From contig JAIBBV010000019.1 in assembly GCA_019694465.1 (NCBI GenBank), forward strand, positions 1-54,805: DNA of 54,805 bases, given 5' to 3'. The notes under the pieces were generated by a model. The model was not told the DNA's origin. It saw only the letters and a list, made by a program, of their open reading frames with translations, and did not search any database. The DNA is from Oligoflexia bacterium. GTDB lineage: Bacteria; Bdellovibrionota_C; UBA2361; JAFLCA01. A program made the position numbers and the translations under genes. Positions 44,065 to 51,877 of the stretch are shown here, piece after piece (the first letter of the stretch is position 1; each line of letters opens with the position of its first letter).

Positions 44065-44250
44065 CTCCTTCCTACGCCGGTATTATCCGGATCAGGTTAA
44101 TGCCGCTGAAATTTTAAGCCATACGAATATACGACTGGCCTCGTATTGCGACCCGTTTTATGGGGCGCAGCAATCTATGAGCGGCAAAGGGTTTGCTCAT
44201 TCGAGCATCTCAGGCGGGACAAGAGTTGTCCCTACCACCCCTTGAGTGAG
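44065..44250 (-). promoter_or_regulatory. TPP (thiamine pyrophosphate) riboswitch with an inserted arm
   Basis: On the minus strand: AAGGGGTGG and ACCCTT form P2; GGGAC and GTCCC form P3, followed by the invariant CTGAGA. Then come AACCTGATCCGGATAATACC and GGCGTAGGAAGGAG, the thi-box P4/P5 and 3' end. Its last bases are the Shine-Dalgarno of the TonB receptor, so ligand binding could directly block translation. Between ACCCTT and AACCTGATC, where a few bases are usual, lies about 86 nt (44101-44186) closed by TGCCGCT/AGCGGCA and containing repeat copy B. A TGCTC-GAAT-GAGCA hairpin follows CTGAGA. Confidence 0.85.
44137..44182 (-). repeat. Intergenic hairpin repeat, copy B, inside the riboswitch
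   Basis: ATTGC (44145-44149) pairs with GCAAT (44170-44174); GTTTTATGGGGCG and flanking CTATG and CTCG match copy A at 1032-1076. It sits within the extra arm of the TPP aptamer. Confidence 0.65.
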
Positions 44251-44356
44251 CGTTACACTCCTACAGAACAAAAGTAGGGTCAAGTGCTGGTTCAAATGCG
44301 CTAGGAATATCTGCCGTTTGAGAAACCGCAGAGGGAAGGGCTTAATACCAAGAGTC

Positions 44357-44404
44357 TGTAGCAGAATGAAGCGAACTGTTTCGCTTTGCTGGCAATACGA
44401 GGCC
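44357..44404 (+). repeat. Intergenic hairpin repeat, copy C
   Basis: Contains AAGCGAA-ctg-TTTCGCTT, a hairpin, then GCAATACGAGGCC, which is identical to the end of copy B read on the other strand. It is similar to copy D at 29901-29947. It lies between the riboswitch and the GroES-like gene. Confidence 0.6.
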
Positions 44405-44438
44405 GTAAAGTCTGCCTAATGTGTTTTTGTTTTGCGCT

Positions 44439-44867
44439 CTAAGTAATCCCAACTTCGTTAATTATTGCTAAAATGGATTTGGTTTCAACTATGCGTAGAT
44501 CGTCGTCCCAAGGCACTTTTACCCCTGCGTCTTTTGGAATTAGCACCAGCGCTCCGAGGGGGATCCCACTTACATTTGTCTCCTCATCGGTATGGGAATC
44601 AATTGCACTGGCGACTTCGATTACTTCTGCAAGAAGACTTTCTGCCATCGCAGACTTAGCGCCCTCTGGTAAGTATAAGCCAGTATCTGTCTGATTGCTC
44701 TCTTTACGAAGAAGCACAACAACTCGCATTCCTACTGGGCTAATCTTACGTATGCGTTTTGCATCGATGTTTGTACGTGAACGAGAGGGGATAAGCTCTG
44801 GCAACAGTTGAGGGTCCACGGGGTGCTCTTCAAGGAGGAACTGCTTTTTCTTTCCCTTTTCTGACAT
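44439..44867 (-). CDS. GroES-like co-chaperonin paralogue
   Basis: A 142-residue protein whose residues about 47-140 follow the Cpn10/GroES fold pattern: GMRVVVLLRKESNQTDTGLY as strand one and mobile loop, LPEGAKSAMAESLLAEVIEV, GIPLGALVLIPKDAGVKV, and a C-terminal ETKSILAIINE. About 40 basic N-terminal residues are extra. Canonical GroES is about 95 residues and is encoded with groEL; here no chaperonin is nearby, so this is a divergent paralogue. It may modify chaperonin specificity or have a separate role. A hydrophobic mobile loop (TDTGLYLP) is still present. Confidence 0.75.
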   Translation of the reverse strand: MSEKGKKKQFLLEEHPVDPQLLPELIPSRSRTNIDAKRIRKISPVGMRVVVLLRKESNQTDTGLYLPEGAKSAMAESLLAEVIEVASAIDSHTDEETNVSGIPLGALVLIPKDAGVKVPWDDDLRIVETKSILAIINEVGIT

Positions 44868-44889
44868 ATTGATACGACCCTAAATCAAT

Positions 44890-45072
44890 TTAAATTGCAG
44901 AAATTATTATATTGAATTTGTAGAACAAATGCGAATGTGCCAGATCAATTACCTCTTGCCGTAAAGCAGCACAGAAAGCATCGCCATCTCTAAAATAGTT
45001 TGATGTCGTTTTCTGATCAACTTTTGGGGGCGCGCTGAAAATAGTATTAGGTGCAAAACTGAAGTCATTCAT
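44890..45072 (-). CDS. Possible small protein upstream of the GroES-like gene
   Basis: An open frame of 60 codons beginning MNDFSFAPNTIFSAPPKVDQ, 22 bases upstream of the GroES-like gene on the same strand. No ribosome-binding site precedes the ATG, and there is no family match. It could be a leader peptide, a small partner protein, or noise. Confidence 0.25.
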   Translation of the reverse strand: MNDFSFAPNTIFSAPPKVDQKTTSNYFRDGDAFCAALRQEVIDLAHSHLFYKFNIIISAI

Positions 45073-45570
45073 GCTGGCGCCCTAGGGCTTGGGTTCCGCC
45101 CACATTCGTAAACCAGTGTATCTTTTTACATAAATAGGACCATGTCTGTGCACAAACCGCTCCCAATAAGTGGTCGAATCAGGCAAACGCCATTTTATAT
45201 ATAGTGGTGAGGCAGAGTGCTCGCCAGTAAGGCTGAAATTGTCGACGATTTATGTGGAGAATCTGATAGATAAATGCTAATCCTAAAGCTATTAGAATGA
45301 TCATTCTAATAGCTGGCAGCGGCATCATATATAGCAGTGAGATGTAGGCCGAGTTAGCAGGTAGCTAATATCTGTGTTGCTCGTCATTAGTTTTACGAGT
45401 TGGCTTGTATATCACAGCAGTTTGTGTAACCCGAAGCTGAGTGCCGGACTCAAAATAGGAGAGGTCACGTACTAGCAAGTGCAGTCTCGTATAGGGGAAG
45501 CACAAGACCGGAACGCCCGCTTACCTCAGGGCGCGCAGTGTACGTGGGCGACAATAATCGTGAGGACGCC
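45073..45570. other. Intergenic region ahead of gltA
   Basis: About 500 bases between the divergent GroES-like region and citrate synthase. The standout is the 28-bp perfect palindrome at 45287-45314; otherwise I see no gene or RNA. Confidence 0.5.
45287..45314. promoter_or_regulatory. 28-bp perfect palindrome upstream of gltA
   Basis: AGCTATTAGAATGA (45287-45300) is followed directly by its exact reverse complement (45301-45314). No U-run follows, so an operator is more likely than a terminator. It lies about 255 bases before the gltA ATG and could also serve the divergent GroES-like gene. Confidence 0.6.
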
Positions 45571-46863
45571 ATGACAAATTCTTCAGTAGAACTTAAATAT
45601 CAAAATCAGTCGTTACAGCTTCCCGTGTTTGAAGGAACTGAGGGAGAGAAGGGCGTAGATATTTCGCAGTTGCGCGCCAAGACAGGGTTGATCACGCTTG
45701 ATCCAGGATTCGTTAATACAGGTAGTTGTACAAGCGGAATTACTTTTATCGATGGAGATAAGGGTATTTTGCGCTACCGCGGAATTCCGATTGAAGTTTT
45801 AGCCGAGCGCTCAAATTTTTTAGAGACCTCGTATTTGCTGATTTACGGCAAGTTGCCAACGGCGGATGAGCTGGAGAAGTTCACACAGCGCGTAAAGCGG
45901 CACACAATGCTGCACGAAGATATTAAGCGTTTCTATGATGGGTTCCCTAGAGATGCTCACCCGATGGCCATCCTTGGATCGGTGGTTTGTTCACTTTCAG
46001 TGTTTTATCAGCATGAAACTGGCGATCCGGCGTATTTGGCTGAATTGAATCGTGTGCGCTTGCTGGCCAAGCTTCCTACGATTGCAGCCTATGCCTATAA
46101 GAAGTCTGTCGGGCAGCCGTTTATATACCCCGACAATTCGCGTAGCTACTGCGAAAACTTTTTGTACATGATGTTCTCAACGCCTGCTGAGCGTTATGAA
46201 GTTGATCCTGATCTGATTGATACCCTGAATTTGTTGTTAATTCTGCACGCCGATCATGAGCAGAACTGTTCAACTGCTACAGTGCGTATGGTGCAGAGCA
46301 GCGGCGCGTCAATGTGGGCCTCCATTACTGCGGGCATTTGTGCGCTTTCGGGACCGCTGCATGGAGGAGCTAATCAGGAAGTTATTGAGATGCTTGAGCA
46401 GATTCATGCTGATGGCGGTAACGTCAAGAAGTATGTGGATTTGGCGAAGAGCAAGGAAAGTAGTTTCCGCTTAATGGGATTTGGCCACCGTGTGTATAAG
46501 AACTTCGATCCACGTGCCAAGATCATTAAGACCGCTTGCGACAAGCTACTTAAAAAGATGAAAGTCGCTGATCCGCTTTTGGATATCGCCAAACAGCTTG
46601 AAGAGGCTGCACTCAAGGACTCGTACTTCATCGAAAAGAAGCTTTATCCAAATGTGGACTTCTATAGCGGTATTATCTATCGCGCGATGGGTATCCCCGT
46701 TAATGCATTTACGGTGATGTTTGCCCTTGGACGCTTGCCAGGTTGGCTCGCACAGGCCAAGGAGCTTAATGAGGACAAGGCCACTAAGATTGGGCGCCCG
46801 CGCCAAGTTTACACTGGGCCCGCTCTGTCGGATTACACCCCGATTGAAAAGCGCAAAGCTTAG
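45571..46863 (+). CDS. gltA: Citrate synthase (type II)
   Basis: First enzyme of the TCA cycle, joining acetyl-CoA and oxaloacetate. 430 residues from ATG 45571, which has GAGG five bases upstream; a GTG 11 codons earlier is less likely. Catalytic His in LHADHEQNCSTATVR and GFGHRVYKNFDPRAK, and Asp in NVDFYSGIIYRAMG, are as in hexameric Gram-negative enzymes. The N-terminal beta domain (LQLPVFEGTEG) is present. It is monocistronic, with the large palindrome upstream suggesting a dedicated regulator. Confidence 0.97.
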   Translation: MTNSSVELKYQNQSLQLPVFEGTEGEKGVDISQLRAKTGLITLDPGFVNTGSCTSGITFIDGDKGILRYRGIPIEVLAERSNFLETSYLLIYGKLPTADELEKFTQRVKRHTMLHEDIKRFYDGFPRDAHPMAILGSVVCSLSVFYQHETGDPAYLAELNRVRLLAKLPTIAAYAYKKSVGQPFIYPDNSRSYCENFLYMMFSTPAERYEVDPDLIDTLNLLLILHADHEQNCSTATVRMVQSSGASMWASITAGICALSGPLHGGANQEVIEMLEQIHADGGNVKKYVDLAKSKESSFRLMGFGHRVYKNFDPRAKIIKTACDKLLKKMKVADPLLDIAKQLEEAALKDSYFIEKKLYPNVDFYSGIIYRAMGIPVNAFTVMFALGRLPGWLAQAKELNEDKATKIGRPRQVYTGPALSDYTPIEKRKA

Positions 46864-46928
46864 TAAAGCTGCCTTTTACTACAAAGATAATGCGCATTAA
46901 GTAGCGATGCTCAGCCTTTGGCTGGCTC

Positions 46929-47456
46929 CTACAACTGTGACCAATTGGTGCCGCGGTAGTGGTTGCCAAGCTTTCTGTAGTGCGCAGCTGAGTCGGCGAT
47001 GCTACGAATCTCTTCCGGTGATAGCTTACGTACGGGTTTGGCCGGAGAACCAAGCGCCAGATGACCAGCGGGGATGACTGTTTTCATAGTCACAAGTGAG
47101 TTCGCGCCTATGATGCAGTCTTCCTCTATTACTGCTTGATCCAAAATTGTGCTGCCCATCCCAATAATGCAGCGGCTCTTTACATGTGCTCCGTGAATGA
47201 TAGCGCGATGACCTACAGTAACATCTTCCTCAACTATGCACGGGCCAAGTCCATTAGAAGTATGCAGTAGGGCATGTTCTTGAATATTGCTGCCGCGGCC
47301 GACAGAAATTGGATTAATGTCGCCGCGCAAGACAACCCCAAAAAATATAGATACTTCAGCTCCCAGACTAACATCGCCAATAATCCACGCGTCTGGCGCT
47401 AAAAAATCACTTGGCTCAATTTTCGGTTGGTGTTGCTTAAATGGGAGAGTCGGCAT
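46929..47456 (-). CDS. Gamma-carbonic-anhydrase-family protein
   Basis: A 175-residue left-handed beta-helix protein. The hexapeptide repeats are evident (IIGDVSLGAEVSIFFGVVLR), and the metal-binding His pattern appears as NIQEHALLHTS and VTVGHRAIIHGAHV. It is like YrdA and related proteins, which bind zinc and may or may not hydrate CO2. It starts six bases after the pdhB stop, so it is third gene of the pdhAB operon. Its supply of bicarbonate near a CO2-releasing complex is an attractive but unproven idea. Confidence 0.88.
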   Translation of the reverse strand: MPTLPFKQHQPKIEPSDFLAPDAWIIGDVSLGAEVSIFFGVVLRGDINPISVGRGSNIQEHALLHTSNGLGPCIVEEDVTVGHRAIIHGAHVKSRCIIGMGSTILDQAVIEEDCIIGANSLVTMKTVIPAGHLALGSPAKPVRKLSPEEIRSIADSAAHYRKLGNHYRGTNWSQL

Positions 47457-47462
47457 TTTTAG

Positions 47463-48446
47463 CTAGCGCGCTCCCAATAATACTTCCCGTGCTGCTGCCA
47501 GGCAGCGGTCACGCGATGGCAAAATCACCGTTTCGAGTGACTTCGCATATGGAAGAGGGGCTTCTAAGGCTGAGACCAAGCCAACAGGGGCATCGAGCTC
47601 ATCCCAAATCTTAGTGCAGATCAAGTGATGCAACCAGGCACCATAGCTTGCTATCTCGTGCTGCTCCTGGATGATAAGAACTCTATGAGTCTTGGCTACC
47701 GAACGTAAGACGGTTTCAGTATCTAGTGGTCTTAGAGTGCGCAGATCTATAACCTCCGGGTTATAGCCCTCAGCTACCAAACCTTCAGCCACTTCCAGGG
47801 TTAAGAAGACATTTTTTGACCAGGAAATAAGTGTTATGTCACTGCCCTGTCTCTTTACATCCGCTACACCGATAGGCACCAAGTATTCTTCTTCTGGTAC
47901 TTCGCCCTTTTTGTTGTAGGTAAGTTCAGATTCAAAGAATACAACTGGGTTGTCGTTTCGAATTGAGCTCTTCAGTAGACCCTTCATGTCATAAGCAGTA
48001 GCGGGTGCAACTACTATTAAGCCGGGCGTGTAAGCGTAGAATTGCTCGAAGGAATTGGCATGCTGCGCTGCCAATTGAAATGCTGCACCGCCGGCGCCGC
48101 GGAATACAATTGGGCATTTAAGCTGACCCGCCGACATTAGACGAGCCTTTGCAGCGGTATTAATGATCTGATCGATGGCGATGAGTGAAAAATTGAACGT
48201 CATGAATTCTACAATTGGACGTAGACCAGCCATGGCCGCGCCAATTCCAACGCCAGCGAATCCATTTTCACAAATAGGGGTGTCTATGACGCGCTTTGGT
48301 CCAAACTTCTCAAGTAAGCCCTTGGAACACTTATAAGCGCCGTTGTAGGCGCCCACTTCCTCACCCATTAGGAATACACGCTCATCACGCAGCATTTCTT
48401 CGGCCATAGCCTCTTTTAAGGCATCTCGAATGGCGATCTCACGCAT
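47463..48446 (-). CDS. pdhB: Pyruvate dehydrogenase E1 component, beta subunit
   Basis: The beta subunit of the heterotetrameric E1 that decarboxylates pyruvate with thiamine diphosphate. 327 residues from ATG 48446 (MREIAIRDALKEAMAEEMLR). Signatures include FLMGEEVGAYNGAYK, DTPICENGFAGVGIGAAMAG, the FRGAGGAA segment and ALEAPLPYAKSLE. It follows pdhA by 11 bases. The other E1 family members (branched-chain 2-oxo acid dehydrogenase) are alternatives, but the match reads best as pyruvate. The E2/E3 genes are not in this window. Confidence 0.93.
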   Translation of the reverse strand: MREIAIRDALKEAMAEEMLRDERVFLMGEEVGAYNGAYKCSKGLLEKFGPKRVIDTPICENGFAGVGIGAAMAGLRPIVEFMTFNFSLIAIDQIINTAAKARLMSAGQLKCPIVFRGAGGAAFQLAAQHANSFEQFYAYTPGLIVVAPATAYDMKGLLKSSIRNDNPVVFFESELTYNKKGEVPEEEYLVPIGVADVKRQGSDITLISWSKNVFLTLEVAEGLVAEGYNPEVIDLRTLRPLDTETVLRSVAKTHRVLIIQEQHEIASYGAWLHHLICTKIWDELDAPVGLVSALEAPLPYAKSLETVILPSRDRCLAAAREVLLGAR

Positions 48447-48457
48447 AAATTGCAAAC

Positions 48458-49405
48458 CTATATATACACATAATCTAAGGCAGTCTCAGGATCAGGGAAG
48501 GGGGACTCTTCAGCAAACCGCACAGCATCCTGAATTTCCTCTTCCACTTCCCTATCGATTGAATCTTTTAGAGATTTTAAGCCCAGTGCCTCAAGTTTCT
48601 CACCAGTGACCTTGATTGGATCGCGCAAACGCCATGCCTCAACCTCCTCTTTTGTGCGGTACGTTGCTGGATCCGCCATAGAGTGACCACGATAACGATA
48701 GGTCTTGGCTTCTATTAGGGTGGGTTGATGATGTTCTCGAGCTCTACGCACAGCAGTATGCAAGGCGGACCTAACGGCAAATACGTCATGGCCGTCAACA
48801 GTATCGCGCGCCATCGGGTAACCGAGCGCTCTAATCGAAAGATCCTCTACTGCAGCTGTTTTGTTAAGGGGAGTTCCCATCGAGAAAAAGTTATTCTCAA
48901 TCACGTATACCACTGGGAGCTTCCATAGGGCTGCAAGGCTTAGCCCTTCGTGGAACGGACCGATATTAATGGCGCCATCGCCCAAAAAGCAGACCGCCAC
49001 AGCGTCAGTATTGTTGTAGTTTTGAGCGAACGCGATTCCTGCTGCGACTGGGATTTGAGCCCCCACTATTCCCCAGCCACCCATGAAATTAAGTGTTGAA
49101 TCATAGTAGTGCATAGAGCCACCACGACCCTTGGCGCAGCCAGTCGCCTTGCCAAGCAATTCTGCCATTCCAGCACGTGGTGAGCCGCCTCGAGCAAGAT
49201 AGTGCCCGTGACAGCGATAGCCGGTCATGATGAAATCCTTCTTCTCCAGGACTGACATGGTTCCAACAGCGATTGCTTCTTCGCCGATGTACAAATGAAG
49301 AAAGCCACCGATCTTTCTCTCAGTATAGAGACGAGCTGCTTCTTCCTCGAAGCGGCGGATGCGCAGCATGCTGCGATACAAGTCTGCGATTAAATCTTGA
49401 TCCAT
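48458..49405 (-). CDS. pdhA: Pyruvate dehydrogenase E1 component, alpha subunit
   Basis: The thiamine-diphosphate-binding alpha subunit. 315 residues from the ATG at 49405, with GAGG seven bases upstream. The ThDP motif is GDGAINIGPFHEGLSLAALW, closing with ENN, and the substrate-site YRCHGHYLARGGSPRAG and the phosphorylation-loop-like TYRYRGHSMADPATYRTKEE are all present. It is first gene of pdhA-pdhB-gamma-CA. Thiamine uptake by the nearby riboswitch-controlled receptor would supply its cofactor, though the two loci are separate transcription units. Confidence 0.94.
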   Translation of the reverse strand: MDQDLIADLYRSMLRIRRFEEEAARLYTERKIGGFLHLYIGEEAIAVGTMSVLEKKDFIMTGYRCHGHYLARGGSPRAGMAELLGKATGCAKGRGGSMHYYDSTLNFMGGWGIVGAQIPVAAGIAFAQNYNNTDAVAVCFLGDGAINIGPFHEGLSLAALWKLPVVYVIENNFFSMGTPLNKTAAVEDLSIRALGYPMARDTVDGHDVFAVRSALHTAVRRAREHHQPTLIEAKTYRYRGHSMADPATYRTKEEVEAWRLRDPIKVTGEKLEALGLKSLKDSIDREVEEEIQDAVRFAEESPFPDPETALDYVYI

Positions 49406-49745
49406 CGTAAAACCTCGTCCCTCCAAGGTAGAGCCCGCGAGTCCAGCCTGCAACCTGCTAAGGTATTGGGCGAGATGGCAGAGCGCTCTACATAACTACT
49501 AGAAAATGCTTGGGAATTGCAATATTTGGAGTGGTACTTCCTATCTAAGCGTATTAGAATTGCCAACAAGGCGCTTTTTTACGCGGAGTCTATTTCTTAG
49601 GGCGTTTCTGGCGCTATTGGGGATGGATTAGCTTAACTCTAGATGATCTATTATTCCGAGCTCCAATGGGGCCTTAAGTCACTTGGTTTTGAATAGGTCT
49701 TAATTTGTTAACAGTGCACGTCTTTATTCGATCTTGCGCAACGCG
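49406..49745. other. Divergent intergenic region, nothing identified
   Basis: 340 bases between pdhA and the RuvC-like gene. I find no palindrome, terminator or promoter I can support. Sequence is AT-rich near 49500-49600. Confidence 0.4.
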
Positions 49746-50369
49746 ATGAAACTAATGGCTGTAGATCCTAGTTTGACCTGCTCTGGCTGGGCACTATTTT
49801 CTGTGCCTCAAGCCGATCGGTCGAGGGAGCGCTTGCTCGCCGTGGGTAAGATTAAGTCATTGGGACCCGAAACTGCCTTAGCCACACGTTACCTTGATTT
49901 GCAGGAAAAGATTGCGTCAATTTTAGCTGCCGTTGAGTTGGGTGCGGGAGATATATTGGTTTGTGAGGCTCCAACTACAATGCGTGACCCGCGAGCCGCC
50001 TTTAAGGTGGAACAGGTGCGGGGAATCTTTGAGACCTTAGCGCGTGAGCGTGGGGTGAGCGTGCCAGGGAGAATTAATCCCCGTACGGTACAATCTGAGG
50101 TCATGGGATTGAGAGGTAGTCAGCTGCGTCGTGCTGAAGTCAAGGATACAGCAGTAATCATAGTAGAAAGACTTTTTGCCGATTCACTCAAAGAGCTTGG
50201 CTTTGACGTTAGACGTGCTTCGTTGAAGCGTCATCAGGATATTGTAGATGCAATCTTAGTTGGAGTTACAGCTGTGACACGAGTTAGGAGCGGAATACGA
50301 GCCCTAATTGATTTAAATGCCTGCTTTGCACTGCCGCCTCGTAAGGCTAGTAGAAGGCTGCCGCGCTAG
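49746..50369 (+). CDS. RuvC-fold nuclease-like protein
   Basis: A 207-residue protein of the RuvC/RNase-H superfamily. MKLMAVDPSLTCSGWALFSV carries the first Asp (position 7) and the RuvC-like beta hairpin; GDILVCEAPTTMRDP holds the Glu; and HQDIVDAILVGVTA gives the last Asp pair. It is longer and more divergent than canonical RuvC, and ruvA/ruvB are absent nearby, so a RuvC-like Holliday-junction or other DNA nuclease is meant. ATG 49746 is preferred over a TTG four codons upstream. It is in an operon with the EEP-family gene seven bases downstream. Confidence 0.75.
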   Translation: MKLMAVDPSLTCSGWALFSVPQADRSRERLLAVGKIKSLGPETALATRYLDLQEKIASILAAVELGAGDILVCEAPTTMRDPRAAFKVEQVRGIFETLARERGVSVPGRINPRTVQSEVMGLRGSQLRRAEVKDTAVIIVERLFADSLKELGFDVRRASLKRHQDIVDAILVGVTAVTRVRSGIRALIDLNACFALPPRKASRRLPR

Positions 50370-50376
50370 GACTGAT

Positions 50377-51537
50377 ATGAAAGCACTCTGTTATAGGCTG
50401 TTATTGGGTAATAATACTTACGCACAAACTTATCGATTGAAGTGGTGCTACAGTCTTATTGTTGTTGTAGCTCTATTGACGACAGGGGCGGCGCAACCTC
50501 AGTCACGCACCTCTACCCTAGCTCCTAATGAGGATCCACGGGGTCCGGCAGAACTAACGCTGTGTAGCCAAAATTTAGAAAACTATGGTTCTTTCACGGA
50601 TGCAAAGATCAGGAATCCAGCCCTAACCACAGAAGAGTTCGGGGAAAAGGAACGAGGGCTAGCGCGACGTATGGCCAAGGCTGGCTGCGACGTTGTTGCG
50701 GTGCAGGAAGTGCTGGGCAAAAGCGATGAAGTGGCACTGGCGGCTTTACAGCGTTTAGCGCAAGTACTGCAGTCTCAGACCAATAGACGCTATGAATCAC
50801 GCGTCGGACCTACTCTCGATAAGTTCTCACATGTGGGGTATCTCCTGGCAGTTGATCGCGTAACGTTCTTCAATTCCGTATCCTACGAGAAAATTGAATT
50901 GCCCAAATTGACAGACAAGGAAAAGCCGCGCGAATTTATTCGAGTGCCACTGGAAGTCCAGTTAGTGGTTAAGCCTCTTGCGGGGTCTGCTTCAAAAACA
51001 ATCGGACTTGTTAACATCCACTTCAAGTCGCGACGTGGCGCGAGCGGAGACCCGGCTGAGCTAGAGTGGGAGACTTATCGAATGCAAATGGCGGAGGCAG
51101 TGCGTCGAATAGTAGAGAAGCGTTTCGCCAGGAGCTTAGGGTCAGGCGAGTCTCTTTTAGCAGTGCTAGGGGATCGTAATAGCAACTTTGATACAGCTAC
51201 AGCAAGGATCTTAGAGGGCAGCCTGAATCTCAGAAATTTTAAGGACAGTGCAGGCTGTCGCTTAAGTAAAAGGGGAGTTCCTCTTTGTCAGGCTGGATTC
51301 AGTTCTCCGGCAGAGCTATTTAGTGTTCTAACAGGAGATCCGCAGGTCAAGCTTCAACCTGGTACTCAGCGTTATAAGGGAGAGTACTCTTGGCTAGATG
51401 ATATTCTTGTGCCGGCTGAATCATTACGCTTCGCATGGAGAACTTTTGAGAGTGTGGGTGACTATGATAGTGGCATAGTCTACGAGCCTACCAGTGCTTC
51501 CGATCACGCGTTGGTCTGGGTGAAGTTTAATTGGTAG
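50377..51537 (+). CDS. Exported endonuclease/exonuclease/phosphatase-family protein
   Basis: From ATG 50377 (AGGA five bases upstream) the protein has an N-terminal hydrophobic segment (LIVVVALLTTGAAQPQ), so it is probably exported or membrane-anchored. The EEP fold follows: LTLCSQNLENYGSFTDAKIR (Asn), CDVVAVQEVLGKSDEVA (Glu metal ligand), LVNIHFKSRRGAS (His), AVLGDRNSNFDTA (Asp/Asn), and TSASDHALVWVKFNW (catalytic Asp-His). The family includes DNase I-like nucleases and phosphoesterases; substrate unknown. 387 residues. Operon with the RuvC-like gene. Confidence 0.85.
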   Translation: MKALCYRLLLGNNTYAQTYRLKWCYSLIVVVALLTTGAAQPQSRTSTLAPNEDPRGPAELTLCSQNLENYGSFTDAKIRNPALTTEEFGEKERGLARRMAKAGCDVVAVQEVLGKSDEVALAALQRLAQVLQSQTNRRYESRVGPTLDKFSHVGYLLAVDRVTFFNSVSYEKIELPKLTDKEKPREFIRVPLEVQLVVKPLAGSASKTIGLVNIHFKSRRGASGDPAELEWETYRMQMAEAVRRIVEKRFARSLGSGESLLAVLGDRNSNFDTATARILEGSLNLRNFKDSAGCRLSKRGVPLCQAGFSSPAELFSVLTGDPQVKLQPGTQRYKGEYSWLDDILVPAESLRFAWRTFESVGDYDSGIVYEPTSASDHALVWVKFNW

Positions 51538-51608
51538 TGCTGGCCCTCGGCCTTGCAAATCTCATTCAGATGCCTGTACCCCGTAGTCTACCGACCAAAA
51601 TAGAGCGA

Positions 51609-51646
51609 GCCCAGAAAGTAAGCCGTTTCAGACTTACCTTCTGGGC
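51609..51646. terminator. Large hairpin between convergent genes
   Basis: GCCCAGAA-A-GTAAG (51609-51622) pairs with CTTAC-C-TTCTGGGC (51633-51646) with one A/C mismatch. It probably works as a bidirectional terminator or barrier between the EEP and recA transcripts; no strong U-run. Confidence 0.5.
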
Positions 51647-51817
51647 CCTGGACTCAATTCCTATCTTAGCTGGGACTGACTGCTATAGTAAATGACAGCA
51701 AGGCGTAGAGAAATGCGAATTGTCCCAATAGCACAAGAGGTGCTTCTCTTCCTCGACTAAAGGCCCATTTTTATTGGTCATTTACTATTTGTTGTCTGGC
51801 CTCCCGCTAGTCGGCAC

Positions 51818-51875
51818 TATAGCGAGTGATTGCTACCGCAAAGAATTTCACCACGGATTTCTGTCACTCGCTATA
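51818..51875. repeat. Inverted repeat abutting the recA stop
   Basis: TATAGCGAGTGA (51818-51829) and TCACTCGCTATA (51864-51875) are perfect 12-bp complements around 34 bases, ending two bases from the recA stop codon. Possibly the recA terminator or a 3' RNA structure. Confidence 0.5.
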
Positions 51876-51877
51876 AA

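Larger units (their letters stand above)
51538..51877. other. Convergent intergenic region
   Basis: 340 bases between the convergent EEP and recA genes. It contains two large inverted repeats (51609-51646 and 51818-51875), listed separately; no gene is supported. Confidence 0.5.
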
